A DNA stretch of 64,000 nucleotides from Marivirga harenae (GCF_030534335.1 NZ_CP130565.1:69501-133500), one strand, 5' to 3'. Positions 54,216 through 63,510 are shown, counted from the first letter of the stretch. The notes: generated by a model not told the origin, from the sequence alone. Program-made: numbers and translations.

Positions 54216-54917
54216 TTGAAAAATAACATACTCCGACTGGATATTTCCAGGCAACCTACTGACAGCACTTGCGGTCCAACAAGTTTACATGCTGTTTATA
54301 ATTATTTCAATGAAGATCTTAGCTTAGAGGAAGTCATCCAATCCATAGAATATTTGGCAAGTGGTGGAACATTAGCTGTTATGTTGGGTATAGATGCCTT
54401 GAAAAGGGGGTTTCAAGCTGAAATCATAACTTTTAATTTAAAAATATTTGATCCTAGTTGGTTTCAAAATGAAAATATTGATTTAGTACATAAATTAAAA
54501 GAACAACTTAAACACAAAAAGACTCCGAAATTTAAACAAGCCTCTAAAGCATACATACAATTTCTGGAAAGCGGTGGGAAAATTTCATACAAGACTCTAA
54601 GTAAAGATTTAATACAATCATACTTGAGCAAAGAAATCCCTATTTTGACAGGTCTAAGTGCCACTTATCTGTATAATGAGAAAAGAGAGTTTGGTGAAGA
54701 ACCTGTACTTTATGATGATATTAAGGGGCAACCATCAGGTCATTTTGTTGTTTTAAATGGATTGAATTATGAAAATGGAAGTGTAAAAGTAGCAGATCCA
54801 CTTCATGCTAATCCGTTCGAAACGCAAAATTATTCTGTCGATATCGATCATCTAATTTGCGCTATTCTATTAGGTATTATTACCTATGATGCTAACTTAT
54901 TAATTATTAATAAATGA
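54216..54917 (+). CDS. C39-like cysteine peptidase of a peptide-ligase operon
   Basis: A 233-residue protein with a papain-like/C39 peptidase pattern: PTDSTCGPTSLHAVYNYF (nucleophile Cys about 19), and GHFVVLNG (His about 176) followed by VKVADPL with the Asp. It has no signal peptide. Start is TTG at 54216. ATG of the ATP-grasp gene overlaps its stop by four bases, so the products are coupled. It could trim or release the peptide made by the next two gene products. Confidence 0.85.
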   Translation: MKNNILRLDISRQPTDSTCGPTSLHAVYNYFNEDLSLEEVIQSIEYLASGGTLAVMLGIDALKRGFQAEIITFNLKIFDPSWFQNENIDLVHKLKEQLKHKKTPKFKQASKAYIQFLESGGKISYKTLSKDLIQSYLSKEIPILTGLSATYLYNEKREFGEEPVLYDDIKGQPSGHFVVLNGLNYENGSVKVADPLHANPFETQNYSVDIDHLICAILLGIITYDANLLIINK

Positions 54918-56377
54918 AAATTATCATAACCGTTACGAACCTAAAAGATTGGGACTTTGATATTAAAGACATTGAAGTAATTACAGGTAAACAGTACCTG
55001 ACCAATCCTGTATATTCAAATATGAAAAATGCAAGAGTTTTCAACCTTTGCAGAGATTATAAATATCAAAACACCGGCTATTACGTGTCTCTATTGGCAG
55101 CAGCAAGAAAGCACAAGGCCGTCCCAAGTATAAATACCATTCAGGAAATGAAAACACTTTCTGTTGTGAAAATTTTATCAACAGAATTAGATTCACTGAT
55201 CCAGAAATCATTAAAGGACATAAAATCAGAAAAATTTACGCTAAGTATCTATTTCGGAAAAAACCTTTCTAAGAAGTATGATGCACTTAGCATGCAGTTA
55301 TTTAACTTATTCCAATCTCCATTTATTAGAGCACATTTTGCTAATAGTAATGGCAAGTGGTCAGTTCAGTCGATTTCTCCAATAGCTGCTGGCGATATTC
55401 CTGAAGATCATCAGCCATTTGTGGAAGATGCGACCATGAAATACTTCGAAGCTAAAAAGTTTACTGTTCCTGAACGAACGACTGCAGCTTATTCTATGGC
55501 TATCTTATGGGACCCTTTGGAAAAAACTGCTCCGAGTTCAGAAAAAACTTTACATAAATTCATTAAAGCGGCTAATCAAAAAGGGATTCAGGCCAATTTA
55601 ATCACTAAAGATGATTACAGTACGCTTTCTTCCTACGATGCCTTATTCATCAGAGAAACCACCGCTGTCAATCATCATACTTTCCGTTTTGCACAACGAG
55701 CCAAGGCTGAGGGTTTGGTGGTGGTCGATGATCCGGAAAGCATCATCAAATGTAGTAATAAGGTTTATTTGGCTGAACTTTTAAAAATGCACCAGATTGA
55801 AGCACCAGAAACTATGATTATCCATAAGGAAAACATCAATCTGGCACCTGATATATTGGGCTTCCCAATTATATTGAAACAACCTGATAGTGCTTTCAGC
55901 CAGGGGGTTAGCAAAGCCGAGAATATGGAAGAGTACAAAAAGAAGGTAACTGCACTGCTAGAAAAGTCTGATTTAATCATTGGCCAACAATTTCTGCAAA
56001 CTGATTTCGATTGGAGAGTGGGTGTTTTCAACGGAGAAGCGATCTATGCTTGTAAGTATTACATGAGCAAGGAACATTGGCAGATTGTTAACTGGAACAA
56101 AGGGGGTAAATATGGTAAGGTGGAAACTATGCCTGTGGAAATGGCACCCCCTGCACTGATAAAAACTGCAGAAAAATTGTCTAAACTCATCGGTGAAAGT
56201 CTTTATGGTGTTGATATCAAGCAGAAAGGAAATAAATTCTTTGTGATTGAAATCAATGACAATCCAAATATCGATACGGGAGTTGAAGATGCCGTTTTGA
56301 AAGATAAATTATACAGTAAAATGATGGATGTCTTTTTAAACCGCATCCAAAAGTCAAAACAAATTAGTAATCAATAA
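54914..56377 (+). CDS. RimK-family ATP-grasp ligase with N-terminal extension
   Basis: A 487-residue protein. The C-terminal half (about 275-480) is an ATP-grasp fold: DDPESIIKCSNKVYLAELL, FPIILKQPDSAFSQGVSKAEN for ATP, and YGVDIKQKGNKFFVIEINDNPNIDTG for metal (Glu, Asn). The N-terminal half (RimK-related, with a KYFEAKKFTVPERTTAAYSMAILWDP linker) is typical of the long RimK-like proteins found with GCS2 genes. Forms an amide bond between a carboxylate and an amine with ATP. Substrates not identifiable. Confidence 0.9.
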   Translation: MKIIITVTNLKDWDFDIKDIEVITGKQYLTNPVYSNMKNARVFNLCRDYKYQNTGYYVSLLAAARKHKAVPSINTIQEMKTLSVVKILSTELDSLIQKSLKDIKSEKFTLSIYFGKNLSKKYDALSMQLFNLFQSPFIRAHFANSNGKWSVQSISPIAAGDIPEDHQPFVEDATMKYFEAKKFTVPERTTAAYSMAILWDPLEKTAPSSEKTLHKFIKAANQKGIQANLITKDDYSTLSSYDALFIRETTAVNHHTFRFAQRAKAEGLVVVDDPESIIKCSNKVYLAELLKMHQIEAPETMIIHKENINLAPDILGFPIILKQPDSAFSQGVSKAENMEEYKKKVTALLEKSDLIIGQQFLQTDFDWRVGVFNGEAIYACKYYMSKEHWQIVNWNKGGKYGKVETMPVEMAPPALIKTAEKLSKLIGESLYGVDIKQKGNKFFVIEINDNPNIDTGVEDAVLKDKLYSKMMDVFLNRIQKSKQISNQ

Positions 56378-56378
56378 G

Positions 56379-57614
56379 ATGGAAGTGACAAAAAAAACAA
56401 AGACCTACTCCTTATTTGAATGTATCGGCATAGAATTGGAATACATGATAGTAAACCGAAAAACTTTAATGCCCGCACCCATTTCTGATCAATTGATTAT
56501 CAAGAAAATAGGTCAAATTACAGACGAATTGGAAAACGGAAATATTAGTTGGTCCAATGAACTAGTGCTACATGTTTTGGAATTAAAAACCACCAAGCCA
56601 ATGCCCGGACTGGAAGGACTATCTGATGACTTTCATGAAAACATTAACGAAATCAATGGGATTTTGGCTGAAATGGATTGTCAGTTGATGCCAACAGCCA
56701 TGCACCCTTTAATGAATCCTTTGACGGACGTAAAGTTATGGCCACATGAACGAAATGAAATATATAGTCGATACAATGAAATATTCAATTGTAAAGGACA
56801 CGGTTGGGGAAATTTGCAAAGTATGCATATCAACTTTCCATTTGCCAATGATAAGGAGTTCTATTCGCTTCATGAGGCGATAAGACACATAATGCCGCTT
56901 ATTCCTGCACTCACGGCCTCATCACCTATTTTTGAGGGGAACGGTTCAGATATTCTGGACAACCGATTAGCTTTCTACGAGAAAAATCAAAAGAAAATAC
57001 CTTCCATCACTGGAAAGGTAATTCCTGAATCTGTAGCTAATAAATCGGAATACGAAGAAGTTATTTTCAAGAAAATCTTTCAGGATATTGCACCTTATGA
57101 TAAAGACAAAAGCTTACAGTATGAATGGTTAAATTCCAGAGGTGCAATTGCACGCTTTGATCGAAATGCTATTGAGATCAGAATCATTGATTTGCAAGAA
57201 TGTCCGGCTGCAGATATTGCCATTGCTGAATTTATTGTTCAAGCGCTAAAATACATTATCCCTAAATTAGACGATTTCAATCCTATAGATGAATTTCAAC
57301 TTTATGACATTTATAGATTAGCATTGGAGAAAGGTGCGAAAAGCACTGTTTCAAATCAGAATTACCTTCAACTCTTTGGTTTAGAAAATGAGTCTAGCAT
57401 CAGTATAGAACAAATCTGGAGATCAATTTTGAAGCATGTCTATCTTTCAGAAGACAAAAAGCAGATCATTGAATACATTTTGGATAATGGAAACTTATCT
57501 CAGCGGATTCTGTCCAACCTTAAAAAGGAGAATTGGTCCGAGAAAAATATAAAAAGCGAATATGAGTTATTAGTGAATTGTTTAAAGGAAAACAAGCTTT
57601 ATGAGCTACGGTAA
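56379..57614 (+). CDS. GCS2-family (glutamate-cysteine ligase-like) amide ligase
   Basis: A 411-residue carboxylate-amine ligase. ECIGIELEYMIVNR (about 15-28) and NGNISWSNELVLHVLELKT carry the metal-binding Glu residues of the fold; GWGNLQSMHINFPF, RFDRNAIEIRIIDLQECP follow. Relatives include glutamate-cysteine ligase 2 and EgtA. One base separates it from the ATP-grasp gene; the next gene starts on its stop codon. Second ligase of the operon, probably adding another residue. Length is normal for this group. Confidence 0.9.
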   Translation: MEVTKKTKTYSLFECIGIELEYMIVNRKTLMPAPISDQLIIKKIGQITDELENGNISWSNELVLHVLELKTTKPMPGLEGLSDDFHENINEINGILAEMDCQLMPTAMHPLMNPLTDVKLWPHERNEIYSRYNEIFNCKGHGWGNLQSMHINFPFANDKEFYSLHEAIRHIMPLIPALTASSPIFEGNGSDILDNRLAFYEKNQKKIPSITGKVIPESVANKSEYEEVIFKKIFQDIAPYDKDKSLQYEWLNSRGAIARFDRNAIEIRIIDLQECPAADIAIAEFIVQALKYIIPKLDDFNPIDEFQLYDIYRLALEKGAKSTVSNQNYLQLFGLENESSISIEQIWRSILKHVYLSEDKKQIIEYILDNGNLSQRILSNLKKENWSEKNIKSEYELLVNCLKENKLYELR

Positions 57615-58330
57615 TGACCAAATTTATATTCAGTTGTGAGCACGGGGGTTATGAAATCCCGGAAGAATTTCAATCGTACTTTAGAGGCAAGGAAAATGTT
57701 CTTTTAAGTCATAGAGGTTGGGACAGGGGAGCCTTGGAAATTGGCAAATACATTAGCAGAAGGGCGGACAGTAAACTTATTGCCAGTTCAATAAGCAGGC
57801 TATTAATTGAAAGCAATCGAACGCTTCAGCATGAAGATCTATTTTCAGAATTTTCAAAAATAATGCCCCAAGAAATTCAACAACAACTCATTGAAGAATA
57901 TTACCTACCCTATAGGGCTAAATTGGAAAGAAAGATAGAACAACATCTGCAGCATAATCATAAAGTAATACATCTATCATTTCATAGTTTTACGCCTGTT
58001 TTAAATGGTGAAACTCGCAAAACGGAAATAGGTATTCTTTTTGATCCTGCTAATTTGTTGGAACAAGAATTTGCCTTGGCCTGGAAGGAGAGTATCGAAG
58101 ATAAAATTGACAGCTGGCGCATAAAATTCAATTATCCGTATAAAGGCACAGACGATGGCTTAACCACTTACTTCAGAGCAAAATATCCAAAAAATTACGC
58201 GGGCTTGGAGCTGGAAGTCAACACCAAATTAATGGACTGTTATCCTATGCATCAAATTAGCAATTGGGTCTTCCCCCCACTGTTTAATCGCAACGGAGCA
58301 AACTTGGCTGACGGCAAGCAGGGACGATAA
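57614..58330 (+). CDS. N-formylglutamate amidohydrolase-family protein
   Basis: A 238-residue member of the family that includes HutG-type N-formylglutamate deformylase. FSCEHGGYEIP (about 6-16), DRGALEIG, and HLSFHSFTPVL (about 120) are the metal-site motifs; LELEVNTKL near the end. Not in a histidine-degradation context. In this setting it is more likely to remove a blocking group or hydrolyse a product of the preceding ligases. ATG overlaps the GCS2 stop codon. Confidence 0.87.
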   Translation: MTKFIFSCEHGGYEIPEEFQSYFRGKENVLLSHRGWDRGALEIGKYISRRADSKLIASSISRLLIESNRTLQHEDLFSEFSKIMPQEIQQQLIEEYYLPYRAKLERKIEQHLQHNHKVIHLSFHSFTPVLNGETRKTEIGILFDPANLLEQEFALAWKESIEDKIDSWRIKFNYPYKGTDDGLTTYFRAKYPKNYAGLELEVNTKLMDCYPMHQISNWVFPPLFNRNGANLADGKQGR

Positions 58331-58358
58331 AATGATTTTAAAAGCGTAAGGCGTAACT

Positions 58359-58507
58359 AACAGCAAAGACGCAAAGTCGCGAAGGAAATTGGAAAACCAA
58401 ATGCTTTTGGGTTTACCACAAGATCTATGGGGTTTCACTAAAATCTCCCAAAGAGTATATTTAAAATTCTTATTTTTTCTTTGTGAAAACTTGGCGTCTT
58501 TGCGGTT
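58359..58507. repeat. Inverted-repeat element, GCAAAGACGC type
   Basis: AACAGCAAAGACGCAAAG (58359-58376) and CTTGGCGTCTTTGCGGTT (58490-58507) are inverted copies (16 of 18). The 149-base unit fills most of the space between two genes. Sequences of this CAAAGACGC type recur widely in bacterial intergenic DNA. Confidence 0.65.
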
Positions 58508-58582
58508 CAAACCAGCCTTTAGTTGTAAAAATTTCCTTCTCTTTGTTATGCATGCCTACTACTTTTTGTCTATTTTTCGGAA

Positions 58583-59473
58583 ATGCAATCAGAAAGTCTA
58601 TTTATTGAAAAGGAAAACTACAAGCTACACCTCAAGCGGTTTTATAAAAATGAAAATGCGCCCTCCGTATTATTAGTCCATGGAAGTATAGAAGACGGTA
58701 AAATCTTCTACTCCAAATCAGGTAAAGGTTTTGCTCCCTTTTTAGCTGAAAATGGCTTTGATGTTTTTGTGGCAGACTTAAGAGGCAGAGGAAAAAGCAG
58801 TCCCCATCCAAGCCCTGACAATAATTTCGGTCATGCCTCTGCTTTCGAAGAAGACATTCCTGATGTCATTGAAAAAATAAGAACTACTACCGGAAAAGAG
58901 CCAGAGCATTGGGTTTCCCACAGCTGGGGAGGTGTACACTTAATGGCTTACCTGGCAAAAAATGAAGCCCCCTCGTTAAAATCTATGATATTTTTTGGCA
59001 GTAAGAGAGATATCAGGGTCTGGAATCTCAAAAAGTTCTTGATAGTAGATTTAATATGGTTTGGCTTTTGTACATTCCTTGCTAAAACAAAAGGCTATCT
59101 GCCTGCCAGAAGATATAAAATAGGCAGTGCTGATGAGGCAAAAGATTATTTCCTTGAAGTAAACAAATGGGTGCGTTCTCGAAACTGGAAAGACCTTAGA
59201 GACGGTTTTGATTATGCAAATGCCTTGCAAAATAAACAGCTACCGCCCATTCTTTCCATCACGGGCGCAAGTGATCGGCAAATCGGTCATCCTGTAGATT
59301 GCAGGAGATTACTAAAAGAAATAGGTGACCAAGATAATTTTAAATTTAAAGTTATTGGCAAAAAGCAGGGCTACAAACATGACTATGACCATATCAATTT
59401 ACTGACACACAAAGATGCTAAAGATGATCATTTTCAAGAGGTTTTGGAGTGGTTGAAGGACAGTACTATATAA
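58583..59473 (+). CDS. Alpha/beta hydrolase (serine hydrolase)
   Basis: A 296-residue cytosolic hydrolase: VLLVHGSIEDGKIF oxyanion segment, DLRGRGKSSPHPSP, nucleophile in SHSWGGVHL (about 110), and YDHINLL histidine near 271. It resembles monoacylglycerol-lipase/S33-type enzymes. An in-frame ATG at 58583 sits just past a repeat element. Substrate unknown. Confidence 0.88.
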   Translation: MQSESLFIEKENYKLHLKRFYKNENAPSVLLVHGSIEDGKIFYSKSGKGFAPFLAENGFDVFVADLRGRGKSSPHPSPDNNFGHASAFEEDIPDVIEKIRTTTGKEPEHWVSHSWGGVHLMAYLAKNEAPSLKSMIFFGSKRDIRVWNLKKFLIVDLIWFGFCTFLAKTKGYLPARRYKIGSADEAKDYFLEVNKWVRSRNWKDLRDGFDYANALQNKQLPPILSITGASDRQIGHPVDCRRLLKEIGDQDNFKFKVIGKKQGYKHDYDHINLLTHKDAKDDHFQEVLEWLKDSTI

Positions 59474-59640
59474 GCTTTCCGTTTAATAAAGACTAAACTA
59501 AAAACTGCACTGCATTTCATTAGGATTTGAGCTTTACCTAATTGAAAAAGTCTTAATGCTACTAAAAGCTTGGTTTAATTCTACTTACATTAAAACCAAC
59601 ATTTAACAATTCCGTTATCCTTTTCTAAATTATATCGGTT

Positions 59641-59910
59641 GTGAGACATCTAATCTTTTTCTTGGCCTTCATTATGTTGATTCCTTTCGGATTCCATCAG
59701 CAGGAGGCTTTTGAAAAAAGTGAAACAGAAAGAATAGAGGAATTTAGTCACTCGCAAAGAATTCCCTCCAAAGAAGTTGTAAAGAGCGTTGCTAGGTCAA
59801 TAAAAATATACTTGCCGCCCTCCGATTTTCACTATCATTATGATGAGTTCTTTAAATCATATAAATTAGTTCAAAAAATATATTTACTCCAAAGAAACCT
59901 ACTGATTTGA
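59641..59910 (+). CDS. Small secreted protein, unknown
   Basis: An 89-residue protein with a signal-like N-terminus (MRHLIFFLAFIMLIPFGF), start GTG at 59641. The rest is charged helix, with SDFHYHYDEFF. No family recognised. Neighbouring small HTH gene lies 55 bases downstream. Confidence 0.55.
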   Translation: MRHLIFFLAFIMLIPFGFHQQEAFEKSETERIEEFSHSQRIPSKEVVKSVARSIKIYLPPSDFHYHYDEFFKSYKLVQKIYLLQRNLLI

Positions 59911-59965
59911 GACTTTAAAATGACAACTATTTTTTTTCAAAAGTTTCATTTTAAAGTTTTTACCA

Positions 59966-60229
59966 ATGAGTAGATTATTCCCTAAAATGGTGGATAAGCT
60001 GAACAGGATAGATCAGCTGATCCGTATGAAAGCAACCGGTCAACCACATGAGTTGGCAAGTAGATTAGAAATTTCACCAAGTACACTGTACGAATATATT
60101 GAAATTATGAGAAGTGTATTATTAGCCCCTATAAGATATTGTCATATCAAGAGATCTTATGTGTACGAAAAGGATGGAAAACTGCATATAGGTTTCAAAA
60201 ATAAACAGCAAGTAAACAGGATCGGGTAA
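59966..60229 (+). CDS. Small HTH protein
   Basis: An 87-residue protein with a helix-turn-helix of about residues 12-50 (LNRIDQLIRMKATGQPHELASRLEISPSTLYEYIEIMR, similar to HTH_11/MarR-like DNA-binding helices), then a short beta segment. No sensor domain. It could regulate the small secreted gene before it. A hairpin with T-run (60239-60281) follows. Confidence 0.65.
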   Translation: MSRLFPKMVDKLNRIDQLIRMKATGQPHELASRLEISPSTLYEYIEIMRSVLLAPIRYCHIKRSYVYEKDGKLHIGFKNKQQVNRIG

Positions 60230-60238
60230 TCACAAATG

Positions 60239-60281
60239 AGAGGGGCAAGCACTAATTGATCAGCACTTTCCCCTTCTTTTT
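60239..60281 (+). terminator. Probable terminator after the small HTH gene
   Basis: AGGGGCAAG near 60241-60249 pairs imperfectly with CTTTCCCCT near 60266-60274, followed by a T-rich tail. Confidence 0.55.
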
Positions 60282-60293
60282 AAACAAACTTCT

Positions 60294-60911
60294 CTATTTA
60301 AAAAGACCAATTTTTAAGCCGATGTAGCCGGTGAGACCAGATAGGTCAGACTGGTTGAAGTTACGATATGTCATATCTCCAATAATCCGATATCCTGCAC
60401 CCAAATTGAAGCGAACATTTTTATGTAAATTCACTTCTAGAAGTGCTGAAGGTTCAACTTGAAAAAAATTCGCTTCCCCTAATCCGGCAGTTCCATTCTC
60501 ATTATCCATTTGTACTTCTCCGTAGCCAAGGTAAACTGGTAGGCTTAAGTGAAATACCTTTTTAGAGAAAAGGGTATATTCTGCAAAACCGCCCAATGTC
60601 CAATAGTCCATGTAAATGTTCGGCAAAGTCTCACTTTCTGGATATATCTGATTTATTGAGGTGTTAAAATAGGCTCCAATTGATAGTTGATCCTTAAGGC
60701 TTATTCCACCTCTTAAGTTGAAAAATGAAGCAGTACTACCATCCATTTGGGTGAGACCAAAAGAAGGTGCAATAAAGAAGCCGAGATTCTCCGTATTAAT
60801 TGAATTATTACTCCCTAGTAATGTATTTGCCTCTTCACTATCTTGTGCGAAAAGCTTGTTGTTCAGCATTAGGTATGCTGCTGCTAGAACCAGTAAATAT
60901 GTGTTTTTCAT
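60294..60911 (-). CDS. Small outer-membrane beta-barrel protein
   Basis: A 205-residue protein with signal peptide (about 1-22, ending KLFAQ) and alternating strands (GFFIAPSFGLTQMDG, FHLSLPVYLGYGEVQM, NVRFNLGAGYRIIGDMTYR), ending in an aromatic-Lys (GLFK). Looks like an eight-stranded barrel of the OmpA-transmembrane/Omp_b-brl type. Ligand unknown. Confidence 0.8.
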   Translation of the reverse strand: MKNTYLLVLAAAYLMLNNKLFAQDSEEANTLLGSNNSINTENLGFFIAPSFGLTQMDGSTASFFNLRGGISLKDQLSIGAYFNTSINQIYPESETLPNIYMDYWTLGGFAEYTLFSKKVFHLSLPVYLGYGEVQMDNENGTAGLGEANFFQVEPSALLEVNLHKNVRFNLGAGYRIIGDMTYRNFNQSDLSGLTGYIGLKIGLFK

Positions 60912-61041
60912 TTTTTTGTTTTTTAGGTTAATAGATTATTATTCAAGCGGATACACTGCAAATGCTCAATTTAAATTTTACTAACTTCCTTCGATGACTT
61001 CCCTTAAAAATATATGCTCGATTTTCTTAAAATTAAACTTG

Positions 61042-61314
61042 CTAAATATTAGAATTTGATATGTTTCCATTATGAGTTTGAATTCCATTTTTGATAATGA
61101 TACTTACACTATTTGGATAAAAAAGCCTAATCTGCTTTGCTTCGTATCTTACTTGAAGATATTTTGCCCTAGCCAAGGCCTCCCTAGCAGTGGAATACTC
61201 TGAAAATCCTAATCTACTTTTGTTATTTTTCGCAGCTATGCAAAAAATGGCAATATAATTATCAGGCTTTGGATTCGATTCACCAACCAGCCAAACTTGA
61301 TCATTCATAGTCAT
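61042..61314 (-). CDS. Hypothetical protein, 90 residues
   Basis: A short soluble protein (YIAIFCIAAKNNKSRLGFSEYSTAREALARAKYLQVRYEAKQIRLFYPNSVSIIIKNG). Sequence is balanced rather than random, and helix-strand alternation is plausible. No family recognised. Start could also be the third codon (MNDQ). Confidence 0.5.
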   Translation of the reverse strand: MTMNDQVWLVGESNPKPDNYIAIFCIAAKNNKSRLGFSEYSTAREALARAKYLQVRYEAKQIRLFYPNSVSIIIKNGIQTHNGNISNSNI

Positions 61315-61679
61315 CTTTATAAATTATTTTTTATTTACAAAATCCACCTTTTAAAATTTTAAATGGCCATTGATTCATCATATCATCTCAAGCTTAGTAA
61401 AGGTTAAGCAATGAATTACCTAGGAGAGTAAACCCCCGCTTGTTGACTTTATGCTACAATAATATTAGCGGCTACTCTGATTTTATCGGAGTGGTGAAAA
61501 AAAATGTAATATTTTTTGTGAATAGTAGATTAGACAAAAGGAAATGTTTAAATAACTACAACTGAATGATTAAGTATAGACCGTGGTACCCACCTCGTCT
61601 TCGTTTCTAACGAGGATGCCTACTCCAATCTGTCTCGTCCTGAAACTGAGCTACGATAGGCTCTGTAGGGAATGTATTT
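61315..61679. other. 365-base gene-less stretch with a REP palindrome
   Basis: AT-rich; holds a weak hairpin near 61472-61490 and the REP copy at 61593-61615. No coding frame recognised. Confidence 0.6.
61593..61615. repeat. REP palindrome, copy 1
   Basis: CTTCGTT-TCT-AACGAGG inside CCTCGTCTTCGTTTCTAACG, followed by ATGCCTA-TCCAA. The 40-base surround matches copy 3 near 63765. Confidence 0.75.
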
Positions 61680-62831
61680 CTACAATCTAATCAGTTTTGA
61701 TTTATGGTGAAATTTAATCCACGAAAACCAGTATTCATCAGAAATGGCTATTGGTATTAAATCACTTTTGATCTCGCCTGAAAGATGTTTTCCTCTTATA
61801 TTCCATCTTGTGTTGCTTTTGGCATCAAAAAGTTCTCCCTCATCAATTTCAATATCTAACTTCTGAGCATTCCATGTATTTTTGAAAGCATTGACTGTTT
61901 TTCCAGCACCAATAAGAATAAAACCATATTCTTCATTTTCTACTATCCGTTTTGCCAATACTTCCTTTTTTAAATACACCAATTGCTGATCAATGAGTCC
62001 GATCACATGCGTTCTTGCCGGAAAAGTTTTATCCCGATTCTTGGAAGAGAGCCCTGGAGTAGATTCAGAAGCCATTATTTTTTTCCACATGCCCGGTATC
62101 GGCAATTCAAAATCTTCAAAATCCTTTTCAGACACTTTCACCACTGATGGGTCATCAATCACCTTTTTAACTTCAGCCCAGGAAAGAATTTGAAAAGGGA
62201 TCATCGTTAATTCATATGGATGCAATTTGCCAATTAATGACTTGAAAGTAGCTTGCTGGAAGAATGTTTTGGTCCTTTTGTCTGCAACTATCATATTGGC
62301 ATTCTTAAATGAACCTACAAACAACGGCCCGATTTCGGTTACATCAAAAGGAATGATGCTTCTACACATGGCACAGTAAGTTAAGGCCACCGTCTTGTGT
62401 TTAAATTTATCATTTACGATATGATGGTGAATGACGTAGTCGAGCGGGTAGGATTTTGTAACTCCTTCGTATTCAATCACTGCCATTTCCATTTCATCAT
62501 TTAAAGGCAATTTCTCTGGTTCATCGGATATTTCTGGAAAAAATACAGCTGGGAATGCCTTTTCCTGATGCATTTTGTAAGTTAAAATCAAGGCAAATCC
62601 AGAGATGATAAGTGCTGCAATCGCCCAGCTAGGGAATTCATTAGTATCATAATAGATGTAGAAGGACCACCCTAGCAATACTATAAATATTGTCCAATTG
62701 ACGGGTTTACGGATAAAATAATGGTAGTACAACCATTTTAAAGGGAAACCTTCTATCAAGGCCATGTAGATGGCCGCAGTTCCAATCAATAAGGCAGAAA
62801 AAGCCAAAATGTAAAAAACTACACTTTCCAT
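61680..62831 (-). CDS. DUF3179-domain membrane protein
   Basis: A 383-residue protein with about three N-terminal helices (1-105) then a DUF3179 domain (about 110-370). VALTYCAMCRSIIPFD (about 149-164) with its CxxC, QQATFKSLIGKL and the Cys-Trp-rich pattern are typical. DUF3179 function is unknown. No neighbour gives a hint. Confidence 0.85.
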   Translation of the reverse strand: MESVVFYILAFSALLIGTAAIYMALIEGFPLKWLYYHYFIRKPVNWTIFIVLLGWSFYIYYDTNEFPSWAIAALIISGFALILTYKMHQEKAFPAVFFPEISDEPEKLPLNDEMEMAVIEYEGVTKSYPLDYVIHHHIVNDKFKHKTVALTYCAMCRSIIPFDVTEIGPLFVGSFKNANMIVADKRTKTFFQQATFKSLIGKLHPYELTMIPFQILSWAEVKKVIDDPSVVKVSEKDFEDFELPIPGMWKKIMASESTPGLSSKNRDKTFPARTHVIGLIDQQLVYLKKEVLAKRIVENEEYGFILIGAGKTVNAFKNTWNAQKLDIEIDEGELFDAKSNTRWNIRGKHLSGEIKSDLIPIAISDEYWFSWIKFHHKSKLIRL

Positions 62832-63049
62832 AATCTAAATCCTTTAACTCGATCGGTTTGGAGACAGAAAGCTACTTGCTTAATCATCAATACTTGAAAA
62901 TACAAATTTTTCGCTTAAGCAAGAAAGCAATCTGCTGGATTAGCTAGCTATTTTGAGCTGCTGTCGGCAAAATGGAAGAGAAGGGATGTCTTATTAATCT
63001 ACTCATATGGCTATTTTGCTCAGAAAAAGCCTGGACTGCACCATCTCAT

Positions 63050-63066
63050 CTTCGTTACAAACGAGG
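63050..63066. repeat. REP palindrome, copy 2
   Basis: CTTCGTT-ACA-AACGAGG. Same core as copies 1 and 3. The flanks are more diverged. Confidence 0.7.
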
Positions 63067-63146
63067 ACTAGCGGGGGGTTGGACGAGAACACAGAAAAAT
63101 TCATGAATCTTAGTACTTGAGCGTCTGTGTCATCATAAAATTGACA

Positions 63147-63180
63147 TAACAAACCTCCATTTATCAATGGAGGTTTGTTA
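63147..63180 (-). terminator. Terminator for the gene ending at 63202
   Basis: A perfect 15-base stem (63147-63161 with 63166-63180) around TATC, core ACAAACCTCCATT. Leftward U-tract is modest. Confidence 0.75.
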
Positions 63181-63201
63181 CCCAATGAGTAATTGAAAAT
63201 A

Positions 63202-63510
63202 TTATCTTCTTTTACCTTTTGACGGCCTAATATCATTTACAGGGCCAAAATGCTTAAATTCCAGTACCTTTTTCCTTCCTTTTATTAGTTTAATTTCAGC
63301 TGGGGCTAGCTTTAGATCAGAGGTCTTAACAATAGCTTCGTCAAAAAAGGTTTTGGCCTGTTGGAATTCTCCCTTGTCAAAATCATGGCGCTCTTTGTTA
63401 GATTTCACAGGTACCCCAGGGATAACATGATATAAATCTACCTCCACGGCATATGTTGGCTTTAATGAAATAATAAAATCTTGAACACTCTTCTTAATAC
63501 TTTTGATCAT
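63202..63510 (-). CDS. Hypothetical basic protein, 102 residues
   Basis: A soluble, lysine-rich protein (MIKSIKKSVQDFIISLKPTY, then VDLYHVIPGVPVKSNKERHDFDKGEF, ending RPSKGKRR). No recognised family. It is followed by a good hairpin, which supports it being a real gene. Confidence 0.6.
   Translation of the reverse strand: MIKSIKKSVQDFIISLKPTYAVEVDLYHVIPGVPVKSNKERHDFDKGEFQQAKTFFDEAIVKTSDLKLAPAEIKLIKGRKKVLEFKHFGPVNDIRPSKGKRR

Noticed and set aside
63003-63236. A 77-codon minus-strand frame
   Set aside because: It runs through the terminator hairpin and a REP palindrome and overlaps the end of the gene at 63202. No protein-like composition.
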